From NCBI GenBank assembly GCA_026004655.1, contig BPJO01000004.1:1-64000 (forward strand): DNA of 64,000 nt, read 5' to 3'. Positions 19,523 through 30,390 of the stretch are shown piece after piece; the first letter of the stretch is position 1; every line of letters begins with the position of its first letter. The translations under genes and the position numbers were made by a program. The DNA is from Phycisphaerae bacterium (GTDB lineage Bacteria > Planctomycetota > Phycisphaerae > Tepidisphaerales > Tepidisphaeraceae). Below the pieces are notes generated by a model, which was not told the DNA's origin, did not search any database, and saw only the letters and a list, made by a program, of their open reading frames with translations.

Positions 19523-21262
19523 ATGGAAATTATTAAGGGCATCGGTGTTTCTCCCGGCGTGGTGATCTGCCCCGCCGTCGTGCTAGATGCCGAAGATCTG
19601 GTCATACCGCGTAGAACTATCGACCCCGCGGGTGTCGAAACGGAAACTTCGCGCCTCAATGATGCGTTCGCCAAAGCCCGTTCCGACCTTCAGACCCTCC
19701 GCAACGACCTAACGGCCAGTCACAGCAAGGACATCGCCTCGATTTTTGACTTTCATATCGGGCTTTTGAACGATAAATCCCTTCTGAACCAGATTACCAC
19801 GGAAATTCGTCATCATCACACCAGCGCGGAATACGCGGTCTCTCTCGCGATGCGAAAACTGGCAGGTACCTTTCTTCAGATGAAGGATTCATACCTGGCC
19901 GATCGGGTGAAGGACATCTACGACATCGAAAAACGGGTGCTCCGCAATCTGATCGGTACGCAGCACGAGAGTCTTGCGCATCTGGACCACGACGTGGTGG
20001 TCATCGCGCATGACCTGTTGCCTTCACAGACTGCGGCTTTGGACAAAAAGCATGTCCGAGGTTTTGCCTGTGACGTCGGCGGGCGCACCAGTCATACAGC
20101 CATCGTGGCCCGGGCGATGGGTATCCCAGCGGTCGTAGGGTTGGGAAGCATCACCAGTGCCGTTTCGGGCGGTGACACCGTCATTATTGACGGCACCCGG
20201 GGCATGGTGATTGTCAATCCGGATGAGGATCAACTGAAGGAACATAAGGAATATGAGCGTCGGCACGTTCGATTGGAAGCGGAACTGGCCTCGATCGCTC
20301 ATCTGCCTGCTCAAACCCTCGACGGGCATAACGTATCCCTCCTGGCCAACATCGAGTTCCCCTCAGAGATCGACGACGCGTTGGCACGAGGAGCCATGGG
20401 GATCGGATTGTATCGGACCGAGTTTCTGTACATGGCTTCCGAGACCGAGCCAACCGAACAGGATCATTACCAGGCCTATATCGACGCAGTACGTCGATTG
20501 AAGGGACGCCCCTTGGTCATTCGTACGCTCGACCTCGGCGCCGACAAGTACGTCCATGGAAAAGGACCCGTCAAGGAAGCCAACCCCTTCCTCGGTGACC
20601 GATCGATTCGGATGTGTTTGCACAATCTGCCGATGTTCAAGAACCAGCTGCGGGCCATCCTCCGGGCCAGTATCGAAGGGGATGTGCGGATCATGTTTCC
20701 CATGATCACCACGGTTATGGAACTACGACAGGCAAAGATGGTCCTGAACGATGTGATGGAGGAGCTGGAGGATGAAGGCGTCGGTTTTAACAAGGAAATT
20801 CCCGTCGGGATGATGGTGGAAGTGCCTTCAGCAGCCCTGATGGCGAATCATTTTGCCCGCGAAGTCAACTTTTTTTCCATCGGGACCAACGACCTGATCC
20901 AGTACACCCTGGCCGTTGACCGGACCAATGAAAAGGTTGCCGGTCTGTTTACCCCGGCCCACCCGGCGGTCCTGGCGCTGATCCGGGACGTGATCCGGGC
21001 CGCCAACCGGAACGGTATTCCGGTCAGCGTCTGTGGCGAGATGGCCGGTGAGCCGCTTTACACGCTCTTGTTGCTGGGGCTGGGACTCAACATCTTCAGT
21101 ATGAACGGTCCGGACATCCCCGAAGTCAAAAAAATCATCCGGTCCATCACCACCGAACAGGCGCGTCAGGTGGCTCGCAAAGTATTGAGTTTCGATTCCG
21201 AACGCCAGGTCATGCATTACCTGCGTGAGGAAACAAGGAAAATTCTTCCGGAAGTGTTTTGA
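19523..21262 (+). CDS. ptsI: PTS Enzyme I (phosphoenolpyruvate-protein phosphotransferase)
   Basis: 579 residues, full length. The N-terminus (IIKGIGVSPGVVICPAVVLD) and the active histidine in GGRTSHTAIVARAMG (about His190) are clear. The PEP-binding barrel shows GIGLYRTEFLYM (about 292), MFPMI and the catalytic cysteine in SVCGEMAG (about 503). It lacks an N-terminal GAF domain, so it is classic Enzyme I rather than PtsP. It transfers phosphate from PEP to HPr encoded just upstream. Confidence 0.95.
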   Translation: MEIIKGIGVSPGVVICPAVVLDAEDLVIPRRTIDPAGVETETSRLNDAFAKARSDLQTLRNDLTASHSKDIASIFDFHIGLLNDKSLLNQITTEIRHHHTSAEYAVSLAMRKLAGTFLQMKDSYLADRVKDIYDIEKRVLRNLIGTQHESLAHLDHDVVVIAHDLLPSQTAALDKKHVRGFACDVGGRTSHTAIVARAMGIPAVVGLGSITSAVSGGDTVIIDGTRGMVIVNPDEDQLKEHKEYERRHVRLEAELASIAHLPAQTLDGHNVSLLANIEFPSEIDDALARGAMGIGLYRTEFLYMASETEPTEQDHYQAYIDAVRRLKGRPLVIRTLDLGADKYVHGKGPVKEANPFLGDRSIRMCLHNLPMFKNQLRAILRASIEGDVRIMFPMITTVMELRQAKMVLNDVMEELEDEGVGFNKEIPVGMMVEVPSAALMANHFAREVNFFSIGTNDLIQYTLAVDRTNEKVAGLFTPAHPAVLALIRDVIRAANRNGIPVSVCGEMAGEPLYTLLLLGLGLNIFSMNGPDIPEVKKIIRSITTEQARQVARKVLSFDSERQVMHYLREETRKILPEVF

Positions 21263-21352
21263 GAAAGGAGTTGGAAGTCTTTTACCTGGATTCCCCCACC
21301 GATTGCGGAGTGATCGTGCGGGGGTTGTATCTTTCCAAGACTTCTTCAGATC

Positions 21353-24100
21353 ATGGCTAAGGAAATGCTCATCAATGTCAGCGCCGGCGAGGAATGCCGT
21401 ATCGCGCTGCTGGACAACGGAAAACTGGACGAACTTTATATGGAGCGAACCAGCTCCACCTGCCACGTCGGCAACATCTATAAAGGCCGCGTGACGAACG
21501 TCGAACCCTCGATCCAGGCGGCATTTGTGGACGTCGGAATCGGTCGGAATGGTTTTTTGCACATTTCGGACCTGATGCCCAGTTATTTCGGGAAAAAAGC
21601 CTCCGACGTTCATGAACCGGTCGGACGTAAGCTCGGTCGTCGTGACCGACCTCCCATTCAGCAATGTCTGAAAAAGGGGGATGAAATCGTCGTCCAGATC
21701 ATCAAGGAAGGTATCGGGACCAAGGGACCGACGCTGAGCACCTATCTGTCTATCCCCGGACGTGTGTTGGTGATGATGCCTGGTATGAGCAAAATGGGCA
21801 TCAGCAAAAAACTGGACGACGAGCAGGAACGCGCGCGTTTGCGAACGATTCTGGATGCCTTAAAACCCCCCAAAGACTGTGGATTCATCATCCGAACCGC
21901 AGGAATCGGTAAAACCAAAGCCGAGATCGAGCGCGATCTGAAGTATCTCACGAGACTTTGGGAGCAGCTGAAGAAAAAAATCGAAAAGGAAAAGGCTCCC
22001 GTTGAGCTGTACACCGAAGGGGATCTGGTTACCCGGACCGTTCGAGACGTTTTCAGCGGCGATATCGAAAAGATTATCGTGGATGACAAGGAGACAGCCA
22101 AGAAAGTCAAGGATTTCATCAAGCTCGCGATGCCTCGTACCAAGAACAAGGTTGAGCTGTATGAACAGACGCTGCCCCTGTTCCACAAGTACGACATCGA
22201 AGAGGAAATCGAAAAGATATACTCTCGCAAAGTGCCCCTGCCCTCTGGCGGTTATCTGATCATCGATCAGACCGAAGCGATCGTGGCCATCGATGTCAAC
22301 AGCGGAAAGTTTCGTGATCATGCCGACGCCGAAACGACCGCGTTTAAGACCGATCTGGAAGCCGCGGACGAAATTCCTCGTCAACTCAAACTTCGGGATA
22401 TGGGCGGGGTGATCATCTGCGACTTTATCGACCTGCGGTTTGAGCGTCATCGACGCGAGTTGGAACAGCGATTATACGAGAACCTGAAAAAGGACCGTGC
22501 CAAAACCCGCATGCTTCGGATGAGTCAGTTCGGGATCATTGAGATGACCCGTCAACGAATGCGTCCGAGCCTGAAAAAGAGTATCTATCAGGAATGCCGT
22601 GCCTGTCGTGCTCATGGGATGGTCAAGACCCCTGAATCCATGTCTCTGGACGTGATGCGCAAGCTCAGAATCGCCGCTGCAGATCAGGCGGTGGTCCGGG
22701 TTCTCATCACCGTTCATCCCGACGTGGCAGCCTACATGCTCAATCGCAAACGGGCGGAGATCGCCAAGCTCGAAGCTGAGACCCGAAAACGAGTTACAAT
22801 CACGTCCGACGCTCAGCTTCCCATGGACGAAGTGAAGTTCGAGTTGTATGACGCACGCGACGGGTACATTTACATCGCCGAGCTGGGAATGGCATTTCCG
22901 ACCATGCCTCAATCCCAATCCAAGGGATCAGGACGCGGAAAGGATCATCAAAGCGCACGCAATCGACAAGAATCTCGAAAAGAAGAATCAGAATCTCTCG
23001 ACGCCGAAGACCTTTTCACGGACGAGGACGAGAAAAAACCCCTTACCCCCAAACCCGTCCCCACCGCCACGGGTGCTTTGGAGCAGACCGGGGATGAAGA
23101 CGAAGCCACTGTCGTGGACATCGACGAAGGCGGCGCGGATCTCCCCGGGCGTGCTCCGGAATCATTTTATGACCCGTCGGACCGAGACAACCGTTATCGG
23201 GATCGTCATCAAGGACAGAAACGAAATCGTTCTACCAACGGACATCGTCGGGACGAAAGCTTGGCCCGTCACGCAAACGGGAAGCCTGATGCGGATCAGT
23301 CCTCGCAAAATCGATCCTCGGATTCCGAAAATCAGAGCAACTCTGCCCAAGACAACGGAGAGACCGGGGGGCGTCGTCGGCGTCGTCGAAGACGCGGACG
23401 ACGAGGACGCGGACAAAATGGGGGCGAAAACAACGCTCGGAATCATGAAACGCAATCCCTTCCATCGGTTCCGAACCTGTCTTTGGCTGATTATGAATAC
23501 GATGAAGAAGATCCGGATCGTCCGGCACCGGGCAACGAACTGGCCGAGCACAATACGCCCCAAGCCCAGCTTCAGCGTCGGAACTTGATGACCGCGAATC
23601 CGAAGAACGCCTCACGTGGTCGACGGGGAAGAAGGGGACGTGGACGCAGTCAAAACGACCAACCTCAACGCCCGGCCTTTGATCGAACCGGTCTGCCTGA
23701 TGACGAAGAACTCGAGCGTGAGGCCGCCGAACTAGAAGCCCGACAGGCCCAATTGGCTGCCGAAGCATCGACAGCCCAGCTAATCGACGAGATCCCCAAA
23801 AGTGATTCTGCGAATCAACCCGAGCCCGCCGAGACCGATTTGACCACCCCACCCCCTCAGGCCGCCCCGGAAATCATGGACGATGCGTCCGAGGACAATC
23901 CCAAACAGTCCGCAGGGAAACCCACCCGTTCCAAGCGGGCTTCTAGCTCGGCTAAACGAGTGCCCCCGCCCCAGCCGGATGTGGTCAGAACCGGATCGGT
24001 AGACAAACACTTAGCCGATGACGAACCCATCGCCCATGAACCGATATCGCGTCCGATCAGCTTTATCGATCTGGATGCATTGCCCGATTATGACGAGTGA
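21353..24100 (+). CDS. rne: Ribonuclease E/G family endoribonuclease with long basic, disordered tail
   Basis: 915 residues. The catalytic half has an S1 domain (VGNIYKGRVTNVEPSIQAAF), IVAIDVNSGKF (about 312) and IICDFIDLRF (about 353), whose aspartates hold the catalytic Mg2+, and a CRACRAHG zinc link (about 413). From about residue 525 the protein is low complexity, with an arginine block near 672-691 and RG/Ser-rich stretches, and ends SFIDLDALPDYDE. Such tails in RNase E bind RNA and scaffold degradosome partners. It is the last gene of the hpf-pts run and is followed by a terminator. Confidence 0.9.
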   Translation: MAKEMLINVSAGEECRIALLDNGKLDELYMERTSSTCHVGNIYKGRVTNVEPSIQAAFVDVGIGRNGFLHISDLMPSYFGKKASDVHEPVGRKLGRRDRPPIQQCLKKGDEIVVQIIKEGIGTKGPTLSTYLSIPGRVLVMMPGMSKMGISKKLDDEQERARLRTILDALKPPKDCGFIIRTAGIGKTKAEIERDLKYLTRLWEQLKKKIEKEKAPVELYTEGDLVTRTVRDVFSGDIEKIIVDDKETAKKVKDFIKLAMPRTKNKVELYEQTLPLFHKYDIEEEIEKIYSRKVPLPSGGYLIIDQTEAIVAIDVNSGKFRDHADAETTAFKTDLEAADEIPRQLKLRDMGGVIICDFIDLRFERHRRELEQRLYENLKKDRAKTRMLRMSQFGIIEMTRQRMRPSLKKSIYQECRACRAHGMVKTPESMSLDVMRKLRIAAADQAVVRVLITVHPDVAAYMLNRKRAEIAKLEAETRKRVTITSDAQLPMDEVKFELYDARDGYIYIAELGMAFPTMPQSQSKGSGRGKDHQSARNRQESRKEESESLDAEDLFTDEDEKKPLTPKPVPTATGALEQTGDEDEATVVDIDEGGADLPGRAPESFYDPSDRDNRYRDRHQGQKRNRSTNGHRRDESLARHANGKPDADQSSQNRSSDSENQSNSAQDNGETGGRRRRRRRRGRRGRGQNGGENNARNHETQSLPSVPNLSLADYEYDEEDPDRPAPGNELAEHNTPQAQLQRRNLMTANPKNASRGRRGRRGRGRSQNDQPQRPAFDRTGLPDDEELEREAAELEARQAQLAAEASTAQLIDEIPKSDSANQPEPAETDLTTPPPQAAPEIMDDASEDNPKQSAGKPTRSKRASSSAKRVPPPQPDVVRTGSVDKHLADDEPIAHEPISRPISFIDLDALPDYDE

Positions 24101-24128
24101 TTAATCGAGTAAATGCTCAAACACAATC

Positions 24129-24167
24129 GAGGCACAGGCGAAAACTCATCGCTTGTGCCTCTATTTT
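24129..24167 (+). terminator. Intrinsic terminator after rne
   Basis: A 12-base stem pairs 24129-24140 with 24150-24161 with one G-T pair, followed by TATTTTT. It closes the hpf-pts-rne run; the facing minus-strand gene may use it too. Confidence 0.85.
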
Positions 24168-24204
24168 TGGGGGAACCGAGCACCGAATCGTGCTATCGAT
24201 CGAT

Positions 24205-27002
24205 TCAAGCAGACGGATTGTCTGGACCGGTTTCGCTAACAGGCTGTACCCCGAGATCGGTTTGTAACTGTCTGAATGCTTCGGACCAGCGTTGCCCCCC
24301 TAGATCCGATTTCCAGGTGTTGGTTAAAGTCGTTAACCAGGTTTTCATGGCGTCGATGCCTTCGTTAAGTGCCAGATTGCTGCGCATCAACATGAAGACG
24401 GCTTCCCAGTAGGTGGGGTTATCGACATTTTCCGGGGTTCCGTCCGGACCGAACTTGACCACAATTCCGTCTCCCAGAACCTTGTCTCGGAACAGAACGG
24501 CCAGCGGTTGACGGGCGGCATCCCAGTTGCCGAGTGCAAAATGGGTTCGGGCAAGTCCTAACTTGACTTGTGGGTCGTACCCGATCCGTCGGGCGCGATC
24601 CTGACGATCCTTGGGTAGACTTTCGATGTACTGGGCAAACTGTTCCCTGCTATCGAGTTGCTCAAAACGTTTCAGTGCGGCCTGAAGCAGGGATTTGCGT
24701 CGGTCGGGATTTTCGGTCAGTTCGGCGGCACGTCGTTGCTGATCGGCGTCATAGAGCGCGATCTGATACTGGAACTTCTTCAACTCCGGGTTGTTGCTCT
24801 GATCGATCAACTTGACCAGAACAGGCGTCAGCTCGGCGCGTGTCCGTTCGAGGTTGGCAATTTCGTCTCGTCGGCCGGCCGATTCTGCGTTGACGACCTG
24901 CTCGTTTAGTTTGTCCATCAGATCGAAAATGATCTGCATCGCCTCACGGGGACGCTGATCAGCCAAGGCCTGAATCTGCTGGACTCCTTTTTCAACCTGA
25001 TTCGTTTGTACATAAGACTTGACGCGAATGAGCAATACTTGGCTGATCAGGTTATCGGCGTTCGGCAGACCTGCAACGGTTTGTTCAAAGCCTTCCAGGA
25101 GCTGCAAAGCACGATTGGGGTCTTTCTGATCGACCAGCGCGACATCGGCAGCCACGAGCCGAGTCTGGGCCAGACGGATACGGATGAGCCGGGTTGTCTC
25201 CGGATCGGCGGATGAAAGTTTGGATTCGAATGCTTGATTGACCCGATCTGCCAGCGACTGAAGCTCGCGGAGCAGATCGGAACGAGACCGATCCCGAGCC
25301 GGGAGTTTATCCAGCTTCGATCGTATGGCGACCATTTTAAAATACTGGGCTTCGTCGTATTGCCGATCGGTTGGTTTGACCAGATCGTACATTTGAATGG
25401 CTTGGTCCAGATTGCCGCGGGCCTGCTGCCGGCGACCACGTTCAAAGGCGAACTGGGTGCGTTCAAACGGTTTGGCGACTGCCAGATCGAGGGTTCGGTC
25501 ATAAATGGCAGTCACTTCTCTTTCGCCTGTCCGGGTACGATACAGTTGTCCGACCAGAACGATTGCGTTATTCAAAGCGATGTTGGCGCGTTCGAGGTCT
25601 TCGGATTTATCCTTGTACTTTTCCGCGTAATCTAGGAATGCGTCTGCGGCTTGGAATTGATTGCCGAGCTTCTGGTAAAGAAAACCAAGCACGTAAAGGC
25701 TATCCTGAACGACAGATGGGTTTTCTTGACCGCCTCGTCGGATGAGTTCACTTGCTGCGTCGATGCCCCGCTGGACGGATTGGGCATCAAAGGGGGTATT
25801 TTCGGGTTTGAGGACTTCGGCTTCGGCTTTGGCACGTAGGGACTGTAGAAGCAACGAGTTGAGCTCTCGAACAGGTGTGTCGGGTTTGATGTTGGCTGCC
25901 ATCAGTTCGAGGATAAGTCCTCGAAGACTGGGCACCTCCTGCTGGAGTGAATCAAGCACTTGATCGGCTTGGGTGGTTTTGTTCTGGGCCAGGAGTGTAC
26001 GGTACCGAAGTCCACCGACAGCGGCTTTGAACTCGGCCTCTGCGGCTGGATTGTTTTGAACGATATTGTTGCTTTTGACCCAGGATTCAAACGCCTGAAT
26101 GGCTTGCTCGGCGGCGGCAAAATCCTTGGCAGCGATCGCAGTCAGTACGATCGCGACGCGGGAGTCATACTGATTTCCGATGTCGTTGGGGTCCCCATTG
26201 GTCAGAACGAAATCAAACATCTCTCTGGATTTGGTGAGAGATTCGGGGGTCGACTGAGCCAGATAAAGTTTTCCAAGATAAAACTTGACAGAGGCCCGAC
26301 CAGGGTTGTCCTCGGTATCAAATGCGGACAGATAATCGATCGCTTCCTGAATCAGACGGGCGCGGTTTTCGGAGGCCTTGTCCAAAGAAAGGGCGACCGC
26401 ATAGCTGAGAATATTCCGGGTATACTCGGCGGTGGTGGCCAACTGGTCGTAGCGTTCCCAAGCGGCTTTTCCCGCAGGCCAATTTTCTGCGGCTTTTTCC
26501 GCGCCGGCCAAGGCCATCTGATTCGCCTTGAGCAGAATGCTTTGGGCAGCTTCCGCGACCGGATTCAGCCGGGCCATGATCGTGCTGTTGGGACCAAAGT
26601 ATTCTAAAAGCCTCTGGTCGGTCAAAATCCCGTGCTGGATCAACAGATTGGCATTTAACAACAGGGCTGCCGGATCATTTATTTCCGGTAGCAGCGTGGG
26701 CAGAGCATTGACAAACTCGGCAACAAGTTTTCGACGATCAGCAAGACTCAGATCCGAATCATTTTGAAGTCCTTGCCAGTGCTCCACCCGCCCGGATGGC
26801 TTTTTGCTTCGACTCCGGGATATTGTTTTTTTTCGAACACATAATCGAGCAGGCTGTTCAGGTTGCGTCTGGACAATTCCGTATAAACCGGGTCGTCTGT
26901 GAGAGAATCCAGACCGCCTGCCTGGGTCTGGGAAAATCCCCACGAAGAGGTCGACGTGACGGTCAGAACGATAAACAAAGCTCGATAACAGATCATTTTC
27001 AA
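24205..27002 (-). CDS. Large secreted tetratricopeptide-like repeat protein, one frame break
   Basis: About 930 residues after joining two frames. The ATG at 27002 gives a signal peptide (MKMICYRALFIVLTVTSTSSWGFS). The frames meet near 26800, where one A seems lost from an A run; adding it gives …GVEAKKPSGRVEHWQGL…. The rest is helix-turn-helix, alanine-rich repeats with spacing typical of TPR/SEL1-like solenoids, for example FYLGKLYLAQSTPESLTKSRE and ARTHFALGNWDAARQPL. It is the last gene downstream of the ExbB-ExbD-ExbD run and is probably a periplasmic scaffold of that system. Confidence 0.75.
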
Positions 27003-27068
27003 GGATTATAGGTAAAAGTCTGAGAGAATCCGGTCGGCGGATGTGTTGACGCTATCGAATCGGTCCGA

Positions 27069-27549
27069 TCACCCGTCGGCGGTCTGAAAACCGATATTGG
27101 TGAACCCCGCTCGACCGGCTGCAGCGTAAACCCGAACGACGTTGGGAATAAATCACGTTCCGGGTCGGTTTGATGAACAGCTGGATGTCTTCCAGTTTGG
27201 TCCCGGCGGCCAACTGCTCCTCGAGCAGTTTCTTCAATTGAGCGGTCAGGGTTTCTTCGTTATCCGCATTGACCGCGCGTCCGTAAAAGGCACGGAACGT
27301 ATCAACCGCACCGGCAGGGGAAGTCACGTTCAACACGATGTCCTGTTTGGGAATCTTGGTCGGGTCGGCAGGTGCGGCACTCGGACCGGTCTGGGTGATT
27401 GGCATTTCAGAAACCAGATACTTGATCTGGCCACCGAACTTGCCTGCCATCATCAGGAAAATCAACAAAACCATCACGACATCGACCAGGGGGGTCATAT
27501 CGGGTCCGGCTTCGTAGTGAACGGCTTTGGAACCTTTTTCGATGTGCAT
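27069..27549 (-). CDS. ExbD/TolR-family proton-channel subunit (second copy), one frame break
   Basis: About 160 residues. One membrane helix has the catalytic-type aspartate in the ExbD pattern (MTPLVDVVMVLLIFLMMAGKF). The periplasmic domain follows. The written frame changes near 27140; removing one base gives the family ending VVRVYAAAGRAGFTNIGFQT and a stop at 27069 instead of 27052. With ExbB/TolQ it uses proton flow to drive an envelope process. It starts two bases after the other exbD copy. Confidence 0.8.
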
Positions 27550-27551
27550 GG

Positions 27552-28064
27552 CTACGACCTCTTTTCGACGGTGGTCGTTTGGAAATTAAATGATTTAACC
27601 CGTGCCTCGGCTGCGGCCAGAAGCACCTGCTGGAGTGTGCCAAAGCTCATATTCTTATCCCCGCGGATCACGAGCTTCAGTTCGGGCATATCTTCGTTTT
27701 CACCTTGTCCACCCGGTTTCAGATCTTTGCCGAACCGTAAACGTTTCAGGACGTCCACCAACCTTCGCCCGCTTGTACCTCCGGCGATGACTAGAGGTTC
27801 TCGAGAGCCCGTTAAATCCACCTTGGCCGTCACGATCGGTTCCCTGGTCAGCTCATTTTCACGGACGTTAATTAGCAATGACTGTCCCATGTCACGGATT
27901 TCCTTGCTCCAGGACGCAAACGGAATCTGGATCGTTTCGTCTTCCCCGGTATCAACCCCGATCCTAGCAGCAAGCATGTAAAAAACGATCATGCACATGA
28001 TCACGTCCACCATGGGTACGACATTTACATGAGTGGCATGGGATTCGGGTTTTTGAAACTTCAT
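27552..28064 (-). CDS. ExbD/TolR-family proton-channel subunit (first copy)
   Basis: 170 residues with one N-terminal membrane helix carrying the ion-path aspartate (VVPMVDVIMCMIVFYMLAARI) and a periplasmic domain ending IRGDKNMSFGTLQQVLLAAAEA. It follows the ExbB/TolQ gene and precedes a second, divergent copy; paired ExbD genes are common in planctomycete clusters. No TonB, TolA or TolB is nearby, so the energised partner is unknown. Confidence 0.88.
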   Translation of the reverse strand: MKFQKPESHATHVNVVPMVDVIMCMIVFYMLAARIGVDTGEDETIQIPFASWSKEIRDMGQSLLINVRENELTREPIVTAKVDLTGSREPLVIAGGTSGRRLVDVLKRLRFGKDLKPGGQGENEDMPELKLVIRGDKNMSFGTLQQVLLAAAEARVKSFNFQTTTVEKRS

Positions 28065-28179
28065 ATATCAAGTCTCCGCTGGCAGCAGGACGGACGGTCG
28101 GATTTGTGTTAAGGCACGGTACGGTTCGAACCAAATCTTCAAAAAGATAATTGGATCGCGACGACCAGACTCTGTCCTT

Positions 28180-29036
28180 TCAAGCCTGTGGGGTCGGTGC
28201 CGATGGAGGAGCCGGGACCGGGTTGACTTTTGGTCTTGCCAGTGGCGCGGGCGGGGGGTACCGACCGGTCTGACGCCAGCCGGTTTGGCTTCGACCGGCT
28301 TGATCATCAGTAATAATTCCTCACACACCAGTGATGCACGGATCGTAAGCTTGTCCACGATCGTGCGCAGCACTCCGAACGCTGCCAGTGACGGCACGGC
28401 CAGGAACAATCCCATGAACGTGTGTGCCAAAGCCTTTGACACCCCCCCCGCCAGCACGTCGGCGCCGGCAGCGCCTTTGGCAGCTTCCATTGCGGCAAAA
28501 GCCTCGATCATACCTAGCACGGTTCCCAAAAGCCCCAGAAGTGGACCAAGGTTACCGATGATGTTTAGGTATTCGATCTTACGAAACTGTTCGGCACTTT
28601 GTTCTCCGATCGCTGTTTCCATGGCTTCTTTCATGCTGCTGAAGCTCGGAGCACGTTTCAGTGCCGGGTTCAACGCACGGGCGACGAACGACGTGTCATT
28701 CTCGGTGTATTCGATTAGTTCCTTAAACTGCTTTTGTTCGATCAACGACCGGATGGTGTTGACGGTTTCATCGGGCATGAAGACGTCTTTGCGGAGTCGA
28801 AGCAGCGATGAAATGATCATCGTCACAGCGACAATCGACAAGAGGATGATGATGATGAAAACAAAGTCGATATTCTTCAGAACGATATTCAGAACCAATA
28901 CGACGATGTTCTGACGTTCGATCTCCGTTGCTGCGTCGGTGGTCTCCTGGGCCGGGGAAGTCCCAACCAGATACGCCACTGCAAACAACATGACGCCAAG
29001 CATCAAAACCCGTGCCCATGAGCTTTTGTTACGCAT
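28180..29036 (-). CDS. MotA/TolQ/ExbB proton-channel family protein, frame break near the C-terminus
   Basis: About 285 residues. It has a signal-like first segment (MRNKSSWARVLMLGVMLFAVAYLVG), three membrane helices and the conserved block EYLNIIGNLGPLLGLLGTVLGMI with later GVSKALAHTFMGLFLAVPSLAAFG. The ATG has a GAAGG site. The frame as written continues to 28068, but after …KPAGVRPVG one missing C restores a Pro/Ala-rich tail ending at 28180; the written tail is not convincing. It forms the stator-like channel with the two ExbD proteins downstream. Confidence 0.85.
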
Positions 29037-29159
29037 AAGGTGATAACCTTCCGTTGGAAAAATTACTTTTAGCCATACAACCTTTGATCCGCCTGTATCG
29101 CGAAAAAATACGACAACAACGATTTTGCGTCAATTGGGGTCGGTGACAGACGTTCTTGT

Positions 29160-30239
29160 TCAGTTCCTTTGCAGGGAGTCGAGCGAGACATAAATCATCT
29201 TTCCCCCGTGGTCTTCCGCGATTTTTTTCAGTGCTTGCTCCGCACGGGGGTCTCGGTCCCCGAACAGGATTGTATTGATTTTGACTTTCTTGTCCGAGTT
29301 CAGTCGGTTCACGGTTTGGATCACTTCGTCGTAGCTGACGAGGTTGTCGAACTCTCCGTCAGACAACAGATAGATCAACTGGGGTCTTTGGCGAAACGCC
29401 ATTTCGATGGCCGGGATGGGGTTGGTCGAACCCCGGAAGGAAAACCGGCTCAGCCACTCGGACGTTCGACGAATGTTGACGGGCGTGGCGGGCATGAGCT
29501 TGTTCGGATCGACCGCCATGACAAAGTTACCGTTTTCTTCGCTGAAGAAGATGACGTTGAACTCTTGGACGGGTTTCAGCTTGGCAATCGTGGAATTGAG
29601 TTCTCGGATCAGCAGCGCTTGCTTCAGTCCGATCATCGTCCCGGTCCCGTCGCATATGAAAACGATCTTGTAAGCATTTCCGCCATTCCCGAAGACCGCA
29701 CCTTTGGGTCCGATGCCCGCGCCGCCCCCGGGGGCACCGAACGCGGCCAAACGACCCCCACCGGACAAACCTCCACCAGTTTTAATCCCTGCACCGATCG
29801 GCATGGATGATTCAGTGGGATTTCCGACCGACAGAGCCGCATTTAGAGATTCGGCTCGTTCCTGGTTAAAGGCATCCGACTGGGTGACCGATGCATCAAC
29901 CATTTGAGCTGCTGCACGAGTGGCATCGGAGTTCATTCCCGGATTCGGGATTCCCCCGGGTTGTTCGGTGGCCAGTTCCGCAGTCGGGATAATGGTTTGC
30001 TCTTCCGATACGACCAGATCGGTCACCAGGTTGCGGACATCAGGGATTAACAGCAATCCTGCAATAATTATGGCAGCATGAATCAAAATGCTCGTTGCTG
30101 CTCCTGTGATTGAAGCGACCATCGGGTTGGCCCAGAACCCCCCTTTGGGTAATTCGTCCGATTCGGAATCGACGGTGGGAGACAAAGGTTCGTCCAATTC
30201 CGGTGGAACAGGTGGGGGATTCGGGATGTTGCTACTCAT
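29160..30239 (-). CDS. Membrane-anchored von Willebrand factor A domain protein
   Basis: About 359 residues from the ATG at 30239, which has GAGGA before it. A proline-rich cytoplasmic start leads to one membrane helix (ITGAATSILIHAAIIIAGLLL), a glycine-rich linker and a VWA domain. The MIDAS motif is FICDGTGTM (about residue 195), so DxTGT replaces DxSxS; it should still bind a divalent ion. LIYLLSDGEFDNLV gives the second site. It lies just upstream of the ExbB-ExbD genes on the same strand and is probably a sensing or adhesion component of that machine. Confidence 0.75.
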   Translation of the reverse strand: MSSNIPNPPPVPPELDEPLSPTVDSESDELPKGGFWANPMVASITGAATSILIHAAIIIAGLLLIPDVRNLVTDLVVSEEQTIIPTAELATEQPGGIPNPGMNSDATRAAAQMVDASVTQSDAFNQERAESLNAALSVGNPTESSMPIGAGIKTGGGLSGGGRLAAFGAPGGGAGIGPKGAVFGNGGNAYKIVFICDGTGTMIGLKQALLIRELNSTIAKLKPVQEFNVIFFSEENGNFVMAVDPNKLMPATPVNIRRTSEWLSRFSFRGSTNPIPAIEMAFRQRPQLIYLLSDGEFDNLVSYDEVIQTVNRLNSDKKVKINTILFGDRDPRAEQALKKIAEDHGGKMIYVSLDSLQRN

Positions 30240-30390
30240 GACGATCCTCGCGCTTTCGTCTGGGGAGCTTCTTTCAGGGTGGTTGGGCTTCGCGTGAACA
30301 GGTAATCGGTATGAGGCCTTCATACCACCGTTCTGGCATCATATCATATATTACCTTAAGGCTGATACAACATATATCTCCATTCAGAGA

